Part shown: positions 28,501 through 40,647 of the stretch, piece by piece
Layout: every line of letters starts with the position of its first letter
Position numbering within the stretch: position 1 is the stretch's first letter
From: Bugulina stolonifera
Taxonomy: Eukaryota > Bryozoa > Gymnolaemata > Cheilostomatida > Bugulidae
NCBI GenBank assembly: GCA_935421135.1
Contig: OW285194.1
Span: 1,448,501 to 1,512,500, forward strand
Direction: 5' to 3'
DNA: 64,000 bases
Made by a program: the position numbers and the translations under genes
The notes under the pieces: generated by a model
Told to the model about the DNA's origin: nothing
The model's input: only the letters and a program-made list of their open reading frames with translations
Database searches by the model: none

Positions 28501-31500
28501 CACTACAGTATATATTGTAATAGTAATACTTACACTACAGTATATATTGTAATAGTAATACTTACACTACAGTATATATTGTAATAGTAATACTTACACT
28601 ACAGTATATATTGTAGTAGTAATACTTACACTACAGTATATATTGTTATAGTAATACTTACACTACAGTATATATTGTAGTAGTAATACTTACACTACAG
28701 TATATATTGTAATAGTAATACTTACACTATAGTATATATTGTAGTAGTAATACTTACACTATAGTATATATTGTAGTAGTAATACTTACACTACAGTATA
28801 TATTGTAATAGTAATACTTACACTACAGTATATATTGTTATAGTAATACTTACACTACAGTATATATTGTAATAGTAATACTTACGCTACAGTATATATT
28901 GTAATAGTAATACTTACACTACAGTATATATTGTAATAGTAATACTTACACTACTAACAGTATATATTGTAATAGTTATACTTACACTACAGTATATATT
29001 GTAATAGTAATACTTACACTACAGTATATATTGTAATAGTAATACTTACACTATAGTATATATTGTAGTAGTAATACTTACACTACAGTATATATTGTAA
29101 TAGTAATACTTACACTACAGTATATATTGTAATAGTAATACTTACACTACAGTATATATTGTAATAGTAATACTTACACTACAGTATATATTGTAATAAT
29201 AATACTTACACTACAGTATATATTGTAGTAGTAATACTTACACTACAGTATATATTGTAATAGTAATACTTACACTACAGTATATATTGTAGTAGTAATA
29301 CTTACACTACAGTATATATTGTAATAGTAATACTTACACTATAGTATATATTGTAATAGTAATACTTACACTACAGTATATATTGTAGTAGTAATACTTA
29401 CACTACAGTATATATTGTAGTAGTAATACTTACACTACAGTATATATTGTAATAGTAATACTTACACTACAGTATATATTGTAATAGTAATACTTACACT
29501 ATAGTATATATTGTAATAGTAATACTTACACTACAGTATATATTGTAATAGTAATACTTACACTACAGTATATATTGTAATAGTAATACTTACACTACAG
29601 TATTATATTGTAATAGTAATACTTACACTACAGTATAATATTGTAATAGTAATACTTACACTATAGTATATATTGTTATAGTAATACTTACACTACAGTA
29701 TATATTGTAATAGTAATACTTACACTACAGTATATATTGTAGTAGTAATACTTACACTATAGTATATATTGTAATAGTAATACTTACACTACAGTATATA
29801 TTGTAATAGTAATACTTACACTACAGTATATATTGTAATAGTTATACTTACACTATAGTATATATTGTAATAGTAATACTTACACTATAGTATATATTGT
29901 AATAGTAATACTTACACTACAGTATATATTGTAATAGTAATACTTACACTACAGTATATATTGTAGTAGTAATACTTACACTATAGTATATATTGTAATA
30001 GTAATACTTACACTACAGTATATATTGTAATAGTAATACTTACACTACAGTATATATTGTAATAGTTATACTTACACTATAGTATATATTGTAATAGTAA
30101 TACTTACACTATAGTATATATTGTAATAGTAATACTTACACTACAGTATATATTGTAGTAGTAATACTTACACTACAGTATATATTGTAATAGTTATACT
30201 TACACTATAGTATATATTGTAATAGTAATACTTACACTATAGTATATATTGTAATAGTAATACTTACACTACAGTATATATTGTAATAGTTATACTTACA
30301 CTACAGTATATATTGTAATAGTAATACTTACACTGCAGTATATATTGTAATAGTAATACTTACACTACAGTATATATTGTAATAGTAATACTTACACTAC
30401 AGTATATATTGTAGTAGTTATACTTACACTACAGTATTATATTGTAATAGTAATACTTACACTATAGTATATATTGTTATAGTAATACTTACACTACAGT
30501 ATATATTGTAATAGTAATACTTACACTACAGTATTATATTGTAATAGTAATACTTACACTATAGTATATATTGTTATAGTAATACTTACACTACAGTATA
30601 TATTGTAATAGTAATACTTACACTACAGTATATATTGTAATAGTAATACTTACACTACAGTATATATTGTAATAGTAATACTTACACTACAGTATATATT
30701 GTTATAGTAATACTTACACTACAGTATATATTGTAATAGTAATACTTACACTATAGTATATATTGTAATAGTAATACTTACACTACAGTATATATTGTAG
30801 TAGTAATACTTACACTACAGTATATATTGTAATAGTAATACTTACACTACAGTATTATATTGTAATAGTAATACTTACACTATAGTATATATTGTTATAG
30901 TAATACTTACACTACAGTATATATTGTAATAGTAATACTTACACTACAGTATATATTGTAATAGTAATACTTACACTACAGTATATATTGTAATAGTAAT
31001 ACTTACACTACAGTATATATTGTTATAGTAATACTTACACTACAGTATATATTGTAATAGTAATACTTACACTATAGTATATATTGTAATAGTAATACTT
31101 ACACTACAGTATATATTGTAGTAGTAATACTTACACTACAGTATATATTGTAATAGTAATACTTACACTACAGTATATATTGTAATAGTAATACTTACAC
31201 TACAGTATATATTGTAATAGTAATACTTACACTATAGTATATATTGTTATAGTAATACTTACACTATAGTATATATTGTAATAGTAATACTTACACTACA
31301 GTATATATTGTAATAGTAATACTTACACTACAGTATATATTGTAGTAGTAATACTTACACTATAGTATATATTGTAATAGTAATACTTACACTACAGTAT
31401 ATATTGTAATAGTAATACTTACACTACAGTATATATTGTAATAGTAATACTTACACTACAGTATATATTGTAATAGTAATACTTACACTACAGTATATAT

Positions 31501-32615
31501 TGTAATAGTAATACTTACACTACAGTATATATTGTAATAGTAATACTTACACTATAGTATATATTGTAATAGTAATACTTACACTACAGTATATATTGTA
31601 GTAGTAATACTTACACTACAGTATATATTGTAATAGTAATACTTACACTACAGTATATATTGTAATAGTAATACTTACACTACAGTATATATTGTAATAG
31701 TAATACTTACACTACAGTATATATTGTAATAGTAATACTTACACTACAGTATTATATTGTAATAGTAATACTTACACTACAGTATATATTGTAATAGTAA
31801 TACTTACACTACAGTATATATTGTAATAGTAATACTTACACTATAGTATATATTGTAATAGTAATACTTACACTATAGTATATATTGTAATAGTAATACT
31901 TACACTACAGTATATATTGTAATAGTAACACTTACACTACAGTATATATTGTAATAGTAATACTTACACTACAGTATATATTGTAATAGTAATACTTACA
32001 CTACAGTATATATTGTAATAGTAATACTTACACTACAGTATATATTGTAATAGTAATACTTACACTATAGTATATATTGTAATAGTTATACTTACACTAC
32101 AGTATATATTGTAATAATAATACTTACACTACAGTATATATTGTAATAGTAATACTTACACTACAGTATATATTGTAATAGTAATACTTACACTACAGTA
32201 TATATTGTAATAGTAATACTTACACTATAGTATATATTGTAATAGTTATACTTACACTACAGTATATATTGTAATAGTTATACTTACACTATAGTATATA
32301 TTGTAATAGTAATACTTACACTACAGTATATATTGTAATAGTAATACTTACACTACCGTATATATTGTAATAATAATACTTACACTACAGTATATATTGT
32401 AATAGTAATACTTACACTACAGTATATATTGTAATAGTAATACTTACACTACAGTATTATATTGTAATAGTAATACTTACACTACAGTATATATTGTAAT
32501 AGTAATACTTACACTACAGTATATATTGTAATAGTAATACTTACACTATAGTATATATTGTAATAGTAATACTTACACTACAGTATATATTGTAATAGTA
32601 ATACTTACACTACCG
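10509..32615. repeat. 22.1-kb array of a 32-bp minisatellite
   Basis: About 690 head-to-tail units. The plus-strand unit joins AGTAATACTTACACTACAGT to ATATATTGTAGT. Variation is confined to few sites: CTACAG/CTATAG/CTGCAG, TGTAATAG/TGTAGTAG/TGTTATAG and AGTAATAC/AGTTATAC. Rarer forms are CTACTAACAG, GTACATGTATATATTG and a one-base-longer GTATTATATTG. On the minus strand, the sense strand of gene A, each unit reads GTAAGTATTACT, a consensus splice donor. CTACAGTATATATTGTAG is nearly palindromic. The array fills intron 1 of gene A and ends 20 bp from the exon 1 donor. Blocks of several units recur in order, showing internal segmental duplication. Confidence 0.98.
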
Positions 32616-32642
32616 TAAGCACCATAATTTAGTTGTACTTAC

Positions 32643-32765
32643 TTGAGTAGGAAGAATTGAAATTCCATATACGTAAAGTAGTAAGTAGATCGAGAGGCCG
32701 ACACCTATCACAGATATCAATCTGGTAGGGTGACGAAATACCTGTAGACCGAAGCCCAGCACCAT
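32643..32765 (-). CDS. Gene A exon 1: cytoplasmic tail and signal anchor
   Basis: From ATG (32763-32765) this exon gives 41 codons, beginning MVLGFGLQVFRHPTRL and followed by a hydrophobic segment (ISVIGVGLSIYLLLYVYGI). That is a short basic N-terminus plus one membrane span, as expected for a type II Golgi sulfotransferase. The donor is CTCAA|GTAAGTAC, phase 0, matching exon 2. The counterpart in gene B aligns only loosely (shared IYLLL), so this exon diverged faster than the catalytic exons. The exon was found by reading upstream of the satellite, and the start codon is the only ATG in the frame close to the donor. Confidence 0.7.
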
Positions 32766-33275
32766 CTTTAAACCAGTGCATTAATAGCAGGTACTAGGTG
32801 TGGTTCAGGTAATATATATATATAGCCTTTCCTACTGCAGTGCGGTATGTAAAGAAATGAGTAGCAGTTACTGCCTATCAACACTCCCTAAAACAATGAG
32901 TTGGCTCTCAAGGGCATTGATGCTAACTAATTACACTTAGTGGCATGCATTGTACATGTATGTACCTTGTTATCCACGCCATGGGACCCTACTAAATGAA
33001 CACTCAAGCTTTAGTACGCTTTTGCTCTTTCATAAACTATTTTTGCATGAATTGCTCTTTTGTACTTTGTATAAAAGGATTTCTCATTCTATTTGACTGC
33101 TTCACAATTTTTAAAAGTGTTTTGTGTGTATTGTTTGAAGCAATGTTATTGTAACTCAAGTTTGAATGGGTGATACACGCTACAGTATATAATAATATTG
33201 TGGTAACGTATTATACATGTATTATGTACATTATGATACTGTGGTAACGTATATACATGTACATGTATATAATAT
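32766..33275. other. Upstream region of gene A
   Basis: Intergenic sequence upstream of the gene A start. A TA-rich run (TATATATATATA, 32812-32824) lies about 50 bp upstream of the ATG and could act as a TATA element for a minus-strand promoter. This is only suggestive. Near 33190-33262 there are two copies of a CTGTGGTAACGTAT-containing word. No gene seen. Confidence 0.4.
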
Positions 33276-34082
33276 TGTAATGGTCAAAACATTCGCTTAT
33301 ACGACCTCATCTTGCCTGATTGACCTTATAGCACCCTAAGTGCTAAGTAGTTGTCACAGCTCTACTTGTTTAGTCCTTAACACTCTGCACTTGGCTGCAT
33401 CATGGACTCATACCTACATGTACATGTACATTGTTATGCAAGTTTTAACCATACTTTTATAATTACTGTGTGTTATAATGTATACTTATATTGTGCATTA
33501 ATGAGAAATTATAGCCTTTTTATACTCATGTAAAGAGGGCCGGCCTCTCAGAATTACTTGATACTTATTTTACACATGAATTAGTGATTTTAAGCATCTT
33601 TTGTTGAACCCGACATGTTATGGGTTGGGCATCGGCCTTCCGGCCGCCATCTTGTTGTGCAATTTCCGGACAAGACTACGTCGGCTTTTTACGACACTAC
33701 GTGAGCCTTTTACCGTAAGTTCTAATAGTATATAAAGCACATTGTTTTTATGTTCATTGTCTCAGTTGATGTTTGGATCTTAATAAAAACACTTCTACGC
33801 TACTTATACATAGTTTTCACTTCGTAGTATTGGTCGTTCCGGTTGTCAAGGTCCTCGACCTTGCTTCCCGAACTCCCTGCTAGGTCGAAACATACTCTTT
33901 CTCAGTATAGCAAGTAAGCATTGACTCGGGACCACATGGGTCGCCTCGAGTAGTCATTGGACTATTAGTACCTGTTGACCTTTCATGTAATGAGAAGGTC
34001 TAGCACCACTGACAGGTTCTTCATTTTGGACATGGGGGGGGGGGTGTCTTAGGACGACAGCACAACCCTCCAAAACATTACA
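33276..34082 (+). repeat. Solo LTR, 807 bp
   Basis: Begins TGTAATGG and ends ACATTACA, flanked on both sides by ATAT (33272-33275 and 34083-34086). It has the LTR landmarks: GGGCCGGCCTCTCAGAATT, CGGCCTTCCGGCCGCCATCTTG, TATATAAAG near 33734, TTAATAAAAAC near 33780 and CATGTAATGAGAAGG. Its length equals that of the 5' LTR at 62419-63225, so it represents the longer LTR version. A run of eleven guanines lies near 34035. No internal sequence follows, so it is a recombination-derived solo LTR. Confidence 0.85.
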
Positions 34083-34107
34083 ATATGTATATTATGATAC
34101 TGTGGTG

Positions 34108-36138
34108 AGTCATATGATGCAACGTTACAAGAGGTCAAAGACCGAAAACAGCGTTATGGAATTTGCCTGCAGCTGTTACTGAAATAATTCATTTTTTATT
34201 TAGATTATTGCATAATATTGTTAAATATGCATGAATGTTTACCGAAGCTGGTGTTATGAAGAGATAAAATAAAATAATGGCCTCCTAGAACTCTTTCTTA
34301 TGCTGGCTTTTTTCCTGTAAAACCTTGTCCAAGTTTTGTTTTATTTGTAGAATAAATTCTTTCCCATAAGATAAACTAGCATGTGCAGGTGTTTCTATTA
34401 GAGGTGGAACAAGACAGCATTTTTGGATTAGAGACGAGATTCGAGACACTACTTCTATAAAATTTGAGACGAGACTGGGTTTTAGAATTCAAGAGAATTT
34501 TCCTAAAGTTTGCCAAATTTTACATGTCTACATATTAGAGCTCCAATAGTTTCAATTGCTACTCTGTAAACTTTGTATTTTATCATTATGCATTTCAATA
34601 AAAGGTGAACAGAAGACTGTGAAATATATTGCACATGTATTCCATGTACATTACATTGCATGTACATGTACATGGGTACTAAAATAATAATGTAATTTGA
34701 CAAATTAGTATGGAGTTATGTTTCCTTTAATGAAATAATCTCAAGAGTAGACAACTTTTGGTAAGGACATAACATTGCATTATGGGAGTGGTGATTGACA
34801 GTCGTTAGTAATTCTGTATGACTTGTAGTGATCGACTAGTAGCTCAGCGTTAGCTGCAATGCTATTACTAGGAAATCAGTGCTGGGAATGTACATGTAGG
34901 TAGTATTACTAAATAATTTGAATAATAATTTTCTATTTGATAGATTTGTTGTTGATTAGCAATTAATTGTATCATAATTATTAATTTATTATAAATAAAA
35001 ATTATTAGCTGCTATTTGTTTTCTAGTGTCGAATACTAATTGACATCTCGAGACGACTTTCGAGACAAGACAAGTCGATACGAGACTTGAGAAATCTCGA
35101 GTCTCATTCCACCTCTAGTTTCTATAAGTATTTAGGAACAGGTAGGATAGTATTAGACTGCAAGGCACATATATCGTGTGAAGTTATCCACTCCCGATTT
35201 TGGCCAATTTACGTTGCGTTATTCACATTACTTTGGCGTCAACCATCTCACTTCACTTTGCAGTAGTAGCCAATTTATTAATAGTTTTAGCTCAATTGAA
35301 GCATGAAGAAGCGGGCTTATCTTTGATTAGCTATTTGGCTTTGTGGATGCTTCAAAAACTCTGGGAAATCCTTTTTTTGAACCACTATCAAAATTAAAAT
35401 TAGCAGCTTTTGGCGTTAACTACAGCGAAATAAAGCAGCATTTACTCAGATATCTAACCAAATCCATTTTCAGCAAGCTTTCATCATGCGGGCTACATAT
35501 AAACAAATCCTTAATAATTCAAATAAAGCTCTTAATAAAGTAGATTTAAAATACTTGTTCAAATTTGAGAAAATAAAACAATAATTTGCTAATTTAATTT
35601 GACACGCAGCTATTTAAAAGAAGCTCTATAGTTTAAAAGGTTTTATAGTACCGGTGGTACTATATCCCATTGCAAAATTAATAAATATTTAACATCAACT
35701 CATTCTAATGCTGCTAACTGGTTTAAAAACATCAACTTTTCTATTTCTCCAAGCCATTTTGTTGTTATGAATGGAGGTAGGCGGAGGTTCCGGAACCTGT
35801 CAGTTGCTTAGCAGCAAGATTTTCCCTTACTTATAAGGTAGGATAACTCCTAGTAAACTGTGCATATAATTGCCATTTAGTCCACCACAGAGTTGCAAAC
35901 TGTACATGTAATTATTCAATATAAAATTTATGATCAAATCATTGCTTTTTTATATATTTTTTTATGTGTTGGCTTTTAGACTGTCACTAGCTGCTGCTAA
36001 ACAACCCAACAGACATATCTAGTAGAATAACTGCCCTTATTATTTCCTAGAATAGTTGATATATGTATTTTATAAGAGTATGCACCACACATATGTTTTG
36101 CATTGGATATTACATATACAAAGACAGAAAAAAACTTG
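34108..36138. repeat. Tandem segmental duplication, copy 1
   Basis: Starts GTCATATGATGCAACGTTAC and ends ACAGAAAAAAACTTGTT. It matches 36238-37540 at roughly 90 percent or better once the 719-bp hAT insertion and one 8-bp target duplicate are removed (about 1305 versus 1303 bp). Short open frames at 35200-35543 recur in the second copy but match no protein I recognise and overlap in different frames. Confidence 0.8.
34399..35117. mobile_element. Non-autonomous hAT element, 719 bp
   Basis: Terminal inverted repeats TAGAGGTGGAACAAGAC and GTCTCATTCCACCTCTA bound the insertion, flanked by a perfect 8-bp duplication GTTTCTAT (34391-34398 and 35118-35125). The paralogous copy at 36520 has a single GTTTCTAT, the empty site. 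An 8-bp duplication and TAGAGGTGG ends are typical of hAT transposons. The interior is AT-rich with GAGACGAGA-type subterminal words and no transposase frame, so it depends on a transposase supplied elsewhere. Confidence 0.88.
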
Positions 36139-36142
36139 TTAA

Positions 36143-38099
36143 GGTTATGTAACTGGGGTCTGAATTTTCTCTCGAAAATTTTCACACATGTTTAACCATG
36201 TCTGAAAGGGCCTGAACAGCTTTCAGTGTTAGCATTAAGTCACATGACGCAACGTTACAGGGGGTCAAAGACCGAAAACAGCGCTATGAAGTTTGCCTGC
36301 TGTTACTGGAATAATTTATTTTTCAGTTGAATTATTGCATAATATTGTTAAATATGCATGAATGTTTACTTAAGCTGGTGTTATGAAGAGATAAAATAAA
36401 ATAATGGCCTCCTAGAACTTTTTCTTATGCTGGCTTTTTGCCTGTAAAACCTTATCTAAGTTTTGTCTTATTTGTAAAATAAATTCTTTTCCATAAGGTA
36501 AACTAGCATGTGCAGGTGTTTCTATAAGTGTTTAGGAACAGGTAGGATAGTATTAGACTGCAGGGCACGTATATCATGTGAAGTTATCCCCTCTTGATTT
36601 TGGTCAATTTACGTTGCGTTATTCACATTACTTTGGCGTCAACTATCTCACTTCACTTTGCAGTAGTAGCCAATTTATTGATAGTTTTAGCTCAACTGAA
36701 GCATGAAGAAGGGGGCTTGTCTTTGATTAGTTATTTGGCTTTGTGGATGCTTCAAAAACTCTGGGAAATCCCTTTTTTGAACCACTATCAAAATTAAAAT
36801 CAGCAACTTTTGGCGTCAACTACAGCGAAATAGAGCAGCATTTGCTCAGATATCTAACCAAATTCATTTTCAGCAAGCTTTCATCATGGGGGCTACATAT
36901 AAACAAATCCTTAATAATTCAAATAAAGCTCTTAATAAAGCAGATTTAAAATACTTGTTCAAATTTGAGAAAATAAAATAATAATTTGCTAATTTAATTT
37001 GACATGCAGCTATTTAAAAGAAGCTCTACAGTTTAAAATGTTTTATAGTACTGGTGGAATGATATTCCATTGCAATGTTACTAAATATTGAACATCCACT
37101 CATCCTAATGCTGCTAACTGGCTTAAAAACGATCAACTTTTCTATTTCTTATAGCCATTTTGTTTTTATGAATGAAGGTAGGCGGAGCTTCCGGAACCTG
37201 TCAGTTGCTTAGCAGCAAGGTTTTCCCTTAATTAAAAGGCGGGATAACTCCTAGTAAACTGCGCATATACAAGCCATTTAGACCACCACAGAGCTGCACA
37301 CTGTACATGTAATTATTCAAATATGAGATCTAGGATCAAATCATTGTATTTTTTGCATATTTTGTTTTGTGTTGGCTTTTAGACTGCCACTAGCTGCTGC
37401 TAAACAACCCAACAAACATATCTAGTAGAATAACTGCCCTTATTATTTCCTAGAATAGTGGATATATGTATTTTATAAGAATATACATCACACATATGTT
37501 TTGCATGGGATATTACATATACAAAAACAGAAAAAAGCTTGTTAAAACACGCATTATATGTTAGCCATACACCATATAGTACTATGTCAACAAGATTGAT
37601 TATTCTTCTGCATCTGTAACATTGTGTCATGCCTTCACGACGGAGTTCCCTGTCTAGCCATTTCATTCATAAAATTGGAGCTGTAGTAAACGGACCCCAA
37701 AATTACTATGGGCCATAACTTGAAAAATATTTCTTAGACCTTCCCAATTTTTTTCTTATGCTTTTCCAGGTAGTAATGGCTATATAGTGTTAAAAGGAAT
37801 TTTATTTTTGAGAACCCCAGTTACATAACCTTAAAACATGCATTATATGTTAGCCATACACCATGTAGTACTATGTCAATGCTATTGATTATTCTTCTGC
37901 ATCTGTAACATTGTGTCATACCTTCACGACGGAGTTCCCTGTCTAGCCATTTCATTCATAAAATTGGAGCTGTAGTAAATAGACCCCAAAGTTACTATGG
38001 CCCATAACTTGAAAAATATTTCTTATGCCTTCCCAGGTAGTAATGCCTATATATAGTGTTAAAAAGAATTTTATTTTTGAGAACCCCAGTTACATAACC
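36143..38099. mobile_element. TTAA-flanked TIR element with internal duplication
   Basis: The left end GGTTATGTAACTGGGGT and right end ACCCCAGTTACATAACC are perfect inverted repeats of 17 bp, each bordered by TTAA (36139-36142 and 38100-38103). TTAA target duplications are used by piggyBac and Kolobok transposons; which of these applies is not settled. Inside lie copy 2 of the segmental duplication and a tandem pair of about 290-bp units (37541-38102), the first of which also ends in the TIR. No transposase frame is recognisable. A diverged inverted copy of the left 110 bp lies at 51530-51650. Confidence 0.65.
36238..37540. repeat. Tandem segmental duplication, copy 2 (empty hAT site)
   Basis: Starts GTCACATGACGCAACGTTAC. 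Parallel to 34108-36138 throughout, without the hAT insertion. Few small differences. Confidence 0.8.
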
Positions 38100-38102
38100 T
38101 TA
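37541..38102. repeat. Tandem pair of ~290-bp units
   Basis: Both units begin AAAACA(C/T)GCATTATATG and end CCCCAGTTACATAACCTT. They share CATCTGTAACATTGTGTCAT and CTTCACGACGGAGTTCCCTG. The second unit lacks about 20 bp near the end. Confidence 0.85.
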
Positions 38103-38103
38103 A

Positions 38104-38545
38104 TACTTCATGTATAAGCTACCTTTTTACTTGGTTTTATAGAGCCGAGGCCCCTCTAATGACTAGCAACCAGTTAATTATTATACCTATATCATTATGT
38201 GCATTTTCTGTACATGACCGGCCTTAAGAGGTCGGCCCTCGTACCTTTTCCACCATTTTGATGCGGATTACTAGTGCCGATACTCTATCGTGCCTTTACC
38301 GGAAACTTTTACCAGGAACGCAATAGTATATAAAGTGTGTGCTGTTTTTATTGTGAATCAGTTGATGCTTGGACCCCAATAAACACACATCTAGTTCAAG
38401 ATAGAACATACTCTTTCAAGATTTGTTCTAAGCATTAACTTGGACCGTATGGGTCATACATTCAATTCGGTTCATTAATACCATACAAGCACTGTTAACT
38501 CTTTATGTAATTGGAAGCAAGCCTGCTCAGCCACTCCTAGTGAAA
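38104..38545 (+). repeat. 5'-truncated diverged LTR
   Basis: Retains GAGCCGAGGCCCCTCT, CGGCCTTAAGAGGTCGGCC, a TATA box (GTATATAAAG near 38328), AATCAGTTGATGCTTGG, CCAATAAACACAC near 38375 and CTCTTTATGTAAT. It abuts the TTAA element on its left and the 3' region of gene B on its right. Its CTTTATTCTATC word near 38568 could supply a minus-strand AATAAA for gene B, about 345 nt past the stop; that role is a guess. Confidence 0.6.
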
Positions 38546-38913
38546 GAATGAGTTACATGTAAGTACCTTTATTCTATCAGTAACATCATAACACTGAAAT
38601 CATCAAACATCATGAGAGATCATATACACGTATATCATTGTAATCCTTTGAATGTTGCCATTAAATAGGCTCAATATGGCGCATGTCTACTTTCATCTGC
38701 TGTGCTACTCTCACAGTCAATGGCTCTGGCATCTGGGCAATAAGACTGTGAACTAAGAAAAAATTTGCCTAGAGGCCATGATCTAAGATTGTTACACATG
38801 TATACGTACACAAATATACTACAATTATTGTACATGATATACACTAGACTGAATACATGGCTGTATTCAGTGTAAACTTGGTAAAGTTAGTTCATCTGAT
38901 ATTTTGTCAAATT

Positions 38914-39029
38914 TTAATAGTCAAGTTGATACTTCATTTTACTGGAACGAGAAGGAATGTACTTGTCTAGAGCAGCTGAGAATTCCAAGTTTTGTCCATC
39001 CTGAACTCTCATTGCTAGACAGTCTCTCT
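38914..39029 (-). CDS. Gene B exon 8: C-terminus
   Basis: A terminal exon with acceptor TTGTACTTTAG, entering in phase 1. It encodes ERDCLAMRVQDGQNLEF, then AALDKYIPSRSSKMKYQLDY and a TAA at 38914-38916. Phase agreement with exon 7 and a hydrophilic end of family-typical length support it. Confidence 0.8.
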
Positions 39030-39149
39030 CTAAAGTACAAATACATCCACTATAACTACATGTATGATAAATTGGCGTTAGCTTCATACAGCAGGATTCT
39101 AGTGTAAATACGTGTAGATATGTGTACAGTACTGTATAATATACAATGT

Positions 39150-39495
39150 ACATGTGACTTACATACGGTGCTATACATACAAGTGACCTACATACAGCAC
39201 TATATATACAAGTGACCTACATACAGCTCTATATATACAAGTGACCTACATACAGCACCATATATACAAGTGACCTACATACAGCACTATATATACATGT
39301 ACAAGTGACCTACATACAGCACTATATATACAAGTGACCTACATACATGTACAGCACTATATATACAAGTGACCAACATACAGCACTATATATACATGTA
39401 TATGTGACCTACACGTACATACAGTGCTATACATACAAGTGACCTACATACAGCACTACATATACATGTATATGTGACCTACATACAGTACTATT
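39150..39495. repeat. 29-bp minisatellite in intron 7
   Basis: About 11 units with core GACCTACATACAGCACTATA then TATACAAGT, some with added TACATG words. Confidence 0.85.
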
Positions 39496-39504
39496 TATAC
39501 ATAT

Positions 39505-40615
39505 GACATAATATGTCACATGTACATGTACAATGTATAGTACTATGAATATGTCACATATACAATGTATAGTACTATAAATATGTCACACATACAATGT
39601 ATAGTACTATAAATATGCTACATATACAATGTATAGTACTATAAATATGTCACATATACAATGTATAGTACTATAAATATGCTACATATACAATGTATAG
39701 TACTATAAATATGTCACATATACAATGTATAGTACTATAAATATGTTACATATACAATGTATAGTACTATAAATATGTCACATATAAAATGTACAGTGCT
39801 ATAAATATGTCACATATACAATGTATAGTACTATAAATATGTCACACGTACAATGTATAGTACTATAAATATGTCACATATACAATGTACAGTACTATAA
39901 ATATGTCACATATACAATGTATAGTACTATAAATATGTCACATATATAATGTATAGTACTATAAATATGCTACATATACAATGTATAGTACTATAAATAT
40001 GTCACATATACAATGTATAGTACTATAAATATGCTACATATACAATGTATAGTACTATAAATATGTCACATATACAATGTATAGTACTATAAATATGTCA
40101 CATATACAATGTATTATAGTACTATAAATATGTCACATATACAATGTATAGTACTATAAATATGTCACACGTACAATGTATAGTACTATAAATATGTCAC
40201 ATGTACAATGTATTATAGTACTATAAATATGTCACATATACAATGTATTATAGTACTATAAATATGTCACATATACAATGTATAGTACTATAAATATGCT
40301 ACATATACAATGTATAGTACTATAAATATGTCACATATACAATGTATAGTACTATAAATATGTCACATGTACAATGTATAGTACTATAAATATGTCACAT
40401 GTACAATGTATAGTACTATAAATATGTCACATATACAATGTACAGTACTATAAATATGTCACATATAAAATGTACAGTGTTATAAGTATGTCACATATAC
40501 AATGTATAGTACTATAAATATGTCACATATACAATGTATAGTACTATAAATATGTCACATGTACAATGTACAGTACTATAAATATGTCACATATAAAATG
40601 TACAGTGCTATAAAC
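39505..40615. repeat. 32-bp minisatellite in intron 7
   Basis: About 34 units with core TCACATATACAATGTATAGT then ACTATAAATATG. Variants GCTACATATAC, CACGTACAAT and GTATTATAGTAC recur. The unit length equals that of the big satellite but the sequence differs. Confidence 0.9.
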
Positions 40616-40647
40616 ATGTAAATCATGTACATGATGAGCGAATCTAC

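Larger units (their letters stand above)
2831..32765 (-). other. Gene A: Gal3ST-type sulfotransferase, 5' three coding exons (partial locus)
   Basis: Gene span of a minus-strand gene with coding exons 32643-32765, 9950-10148 and 2831-3038. Later exons, the counterparts of gene B exons 4-8, would lie beyond the left edge. Joined exon phases are 0, 1 and 2, identical to gene B, and the shared part of exon 3 is about 90 percent identical at the protein level. The family transfers sulfate from PAPS to the 3-OH of galactose in glycolipids or glycoproteins in the Golgi; the substrate here is unknown. Intron 1 is 22.5 kb and almost wholly satellite. Intron 2 is 6.9 kb and holds a retrotransposon and LTR fragments. 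No coding lesion is visible in the three exons. Confidence 0.8.

Noticed and set aside
10509..32615. CRISPR-like array
   Set aside because: Units abut with no unique spacers, the setting is an intron of an animal gene, and variation is simple point polymorphism. It is a minisatellite.
35200..35543. Paired frames that recur at 36594-36949
   Set aside because: Repetition is explained by the segmental duplication; the two frames overlap, match nothing recognised and show no coding bias that I can judge by eye. Left unannotated as genes.
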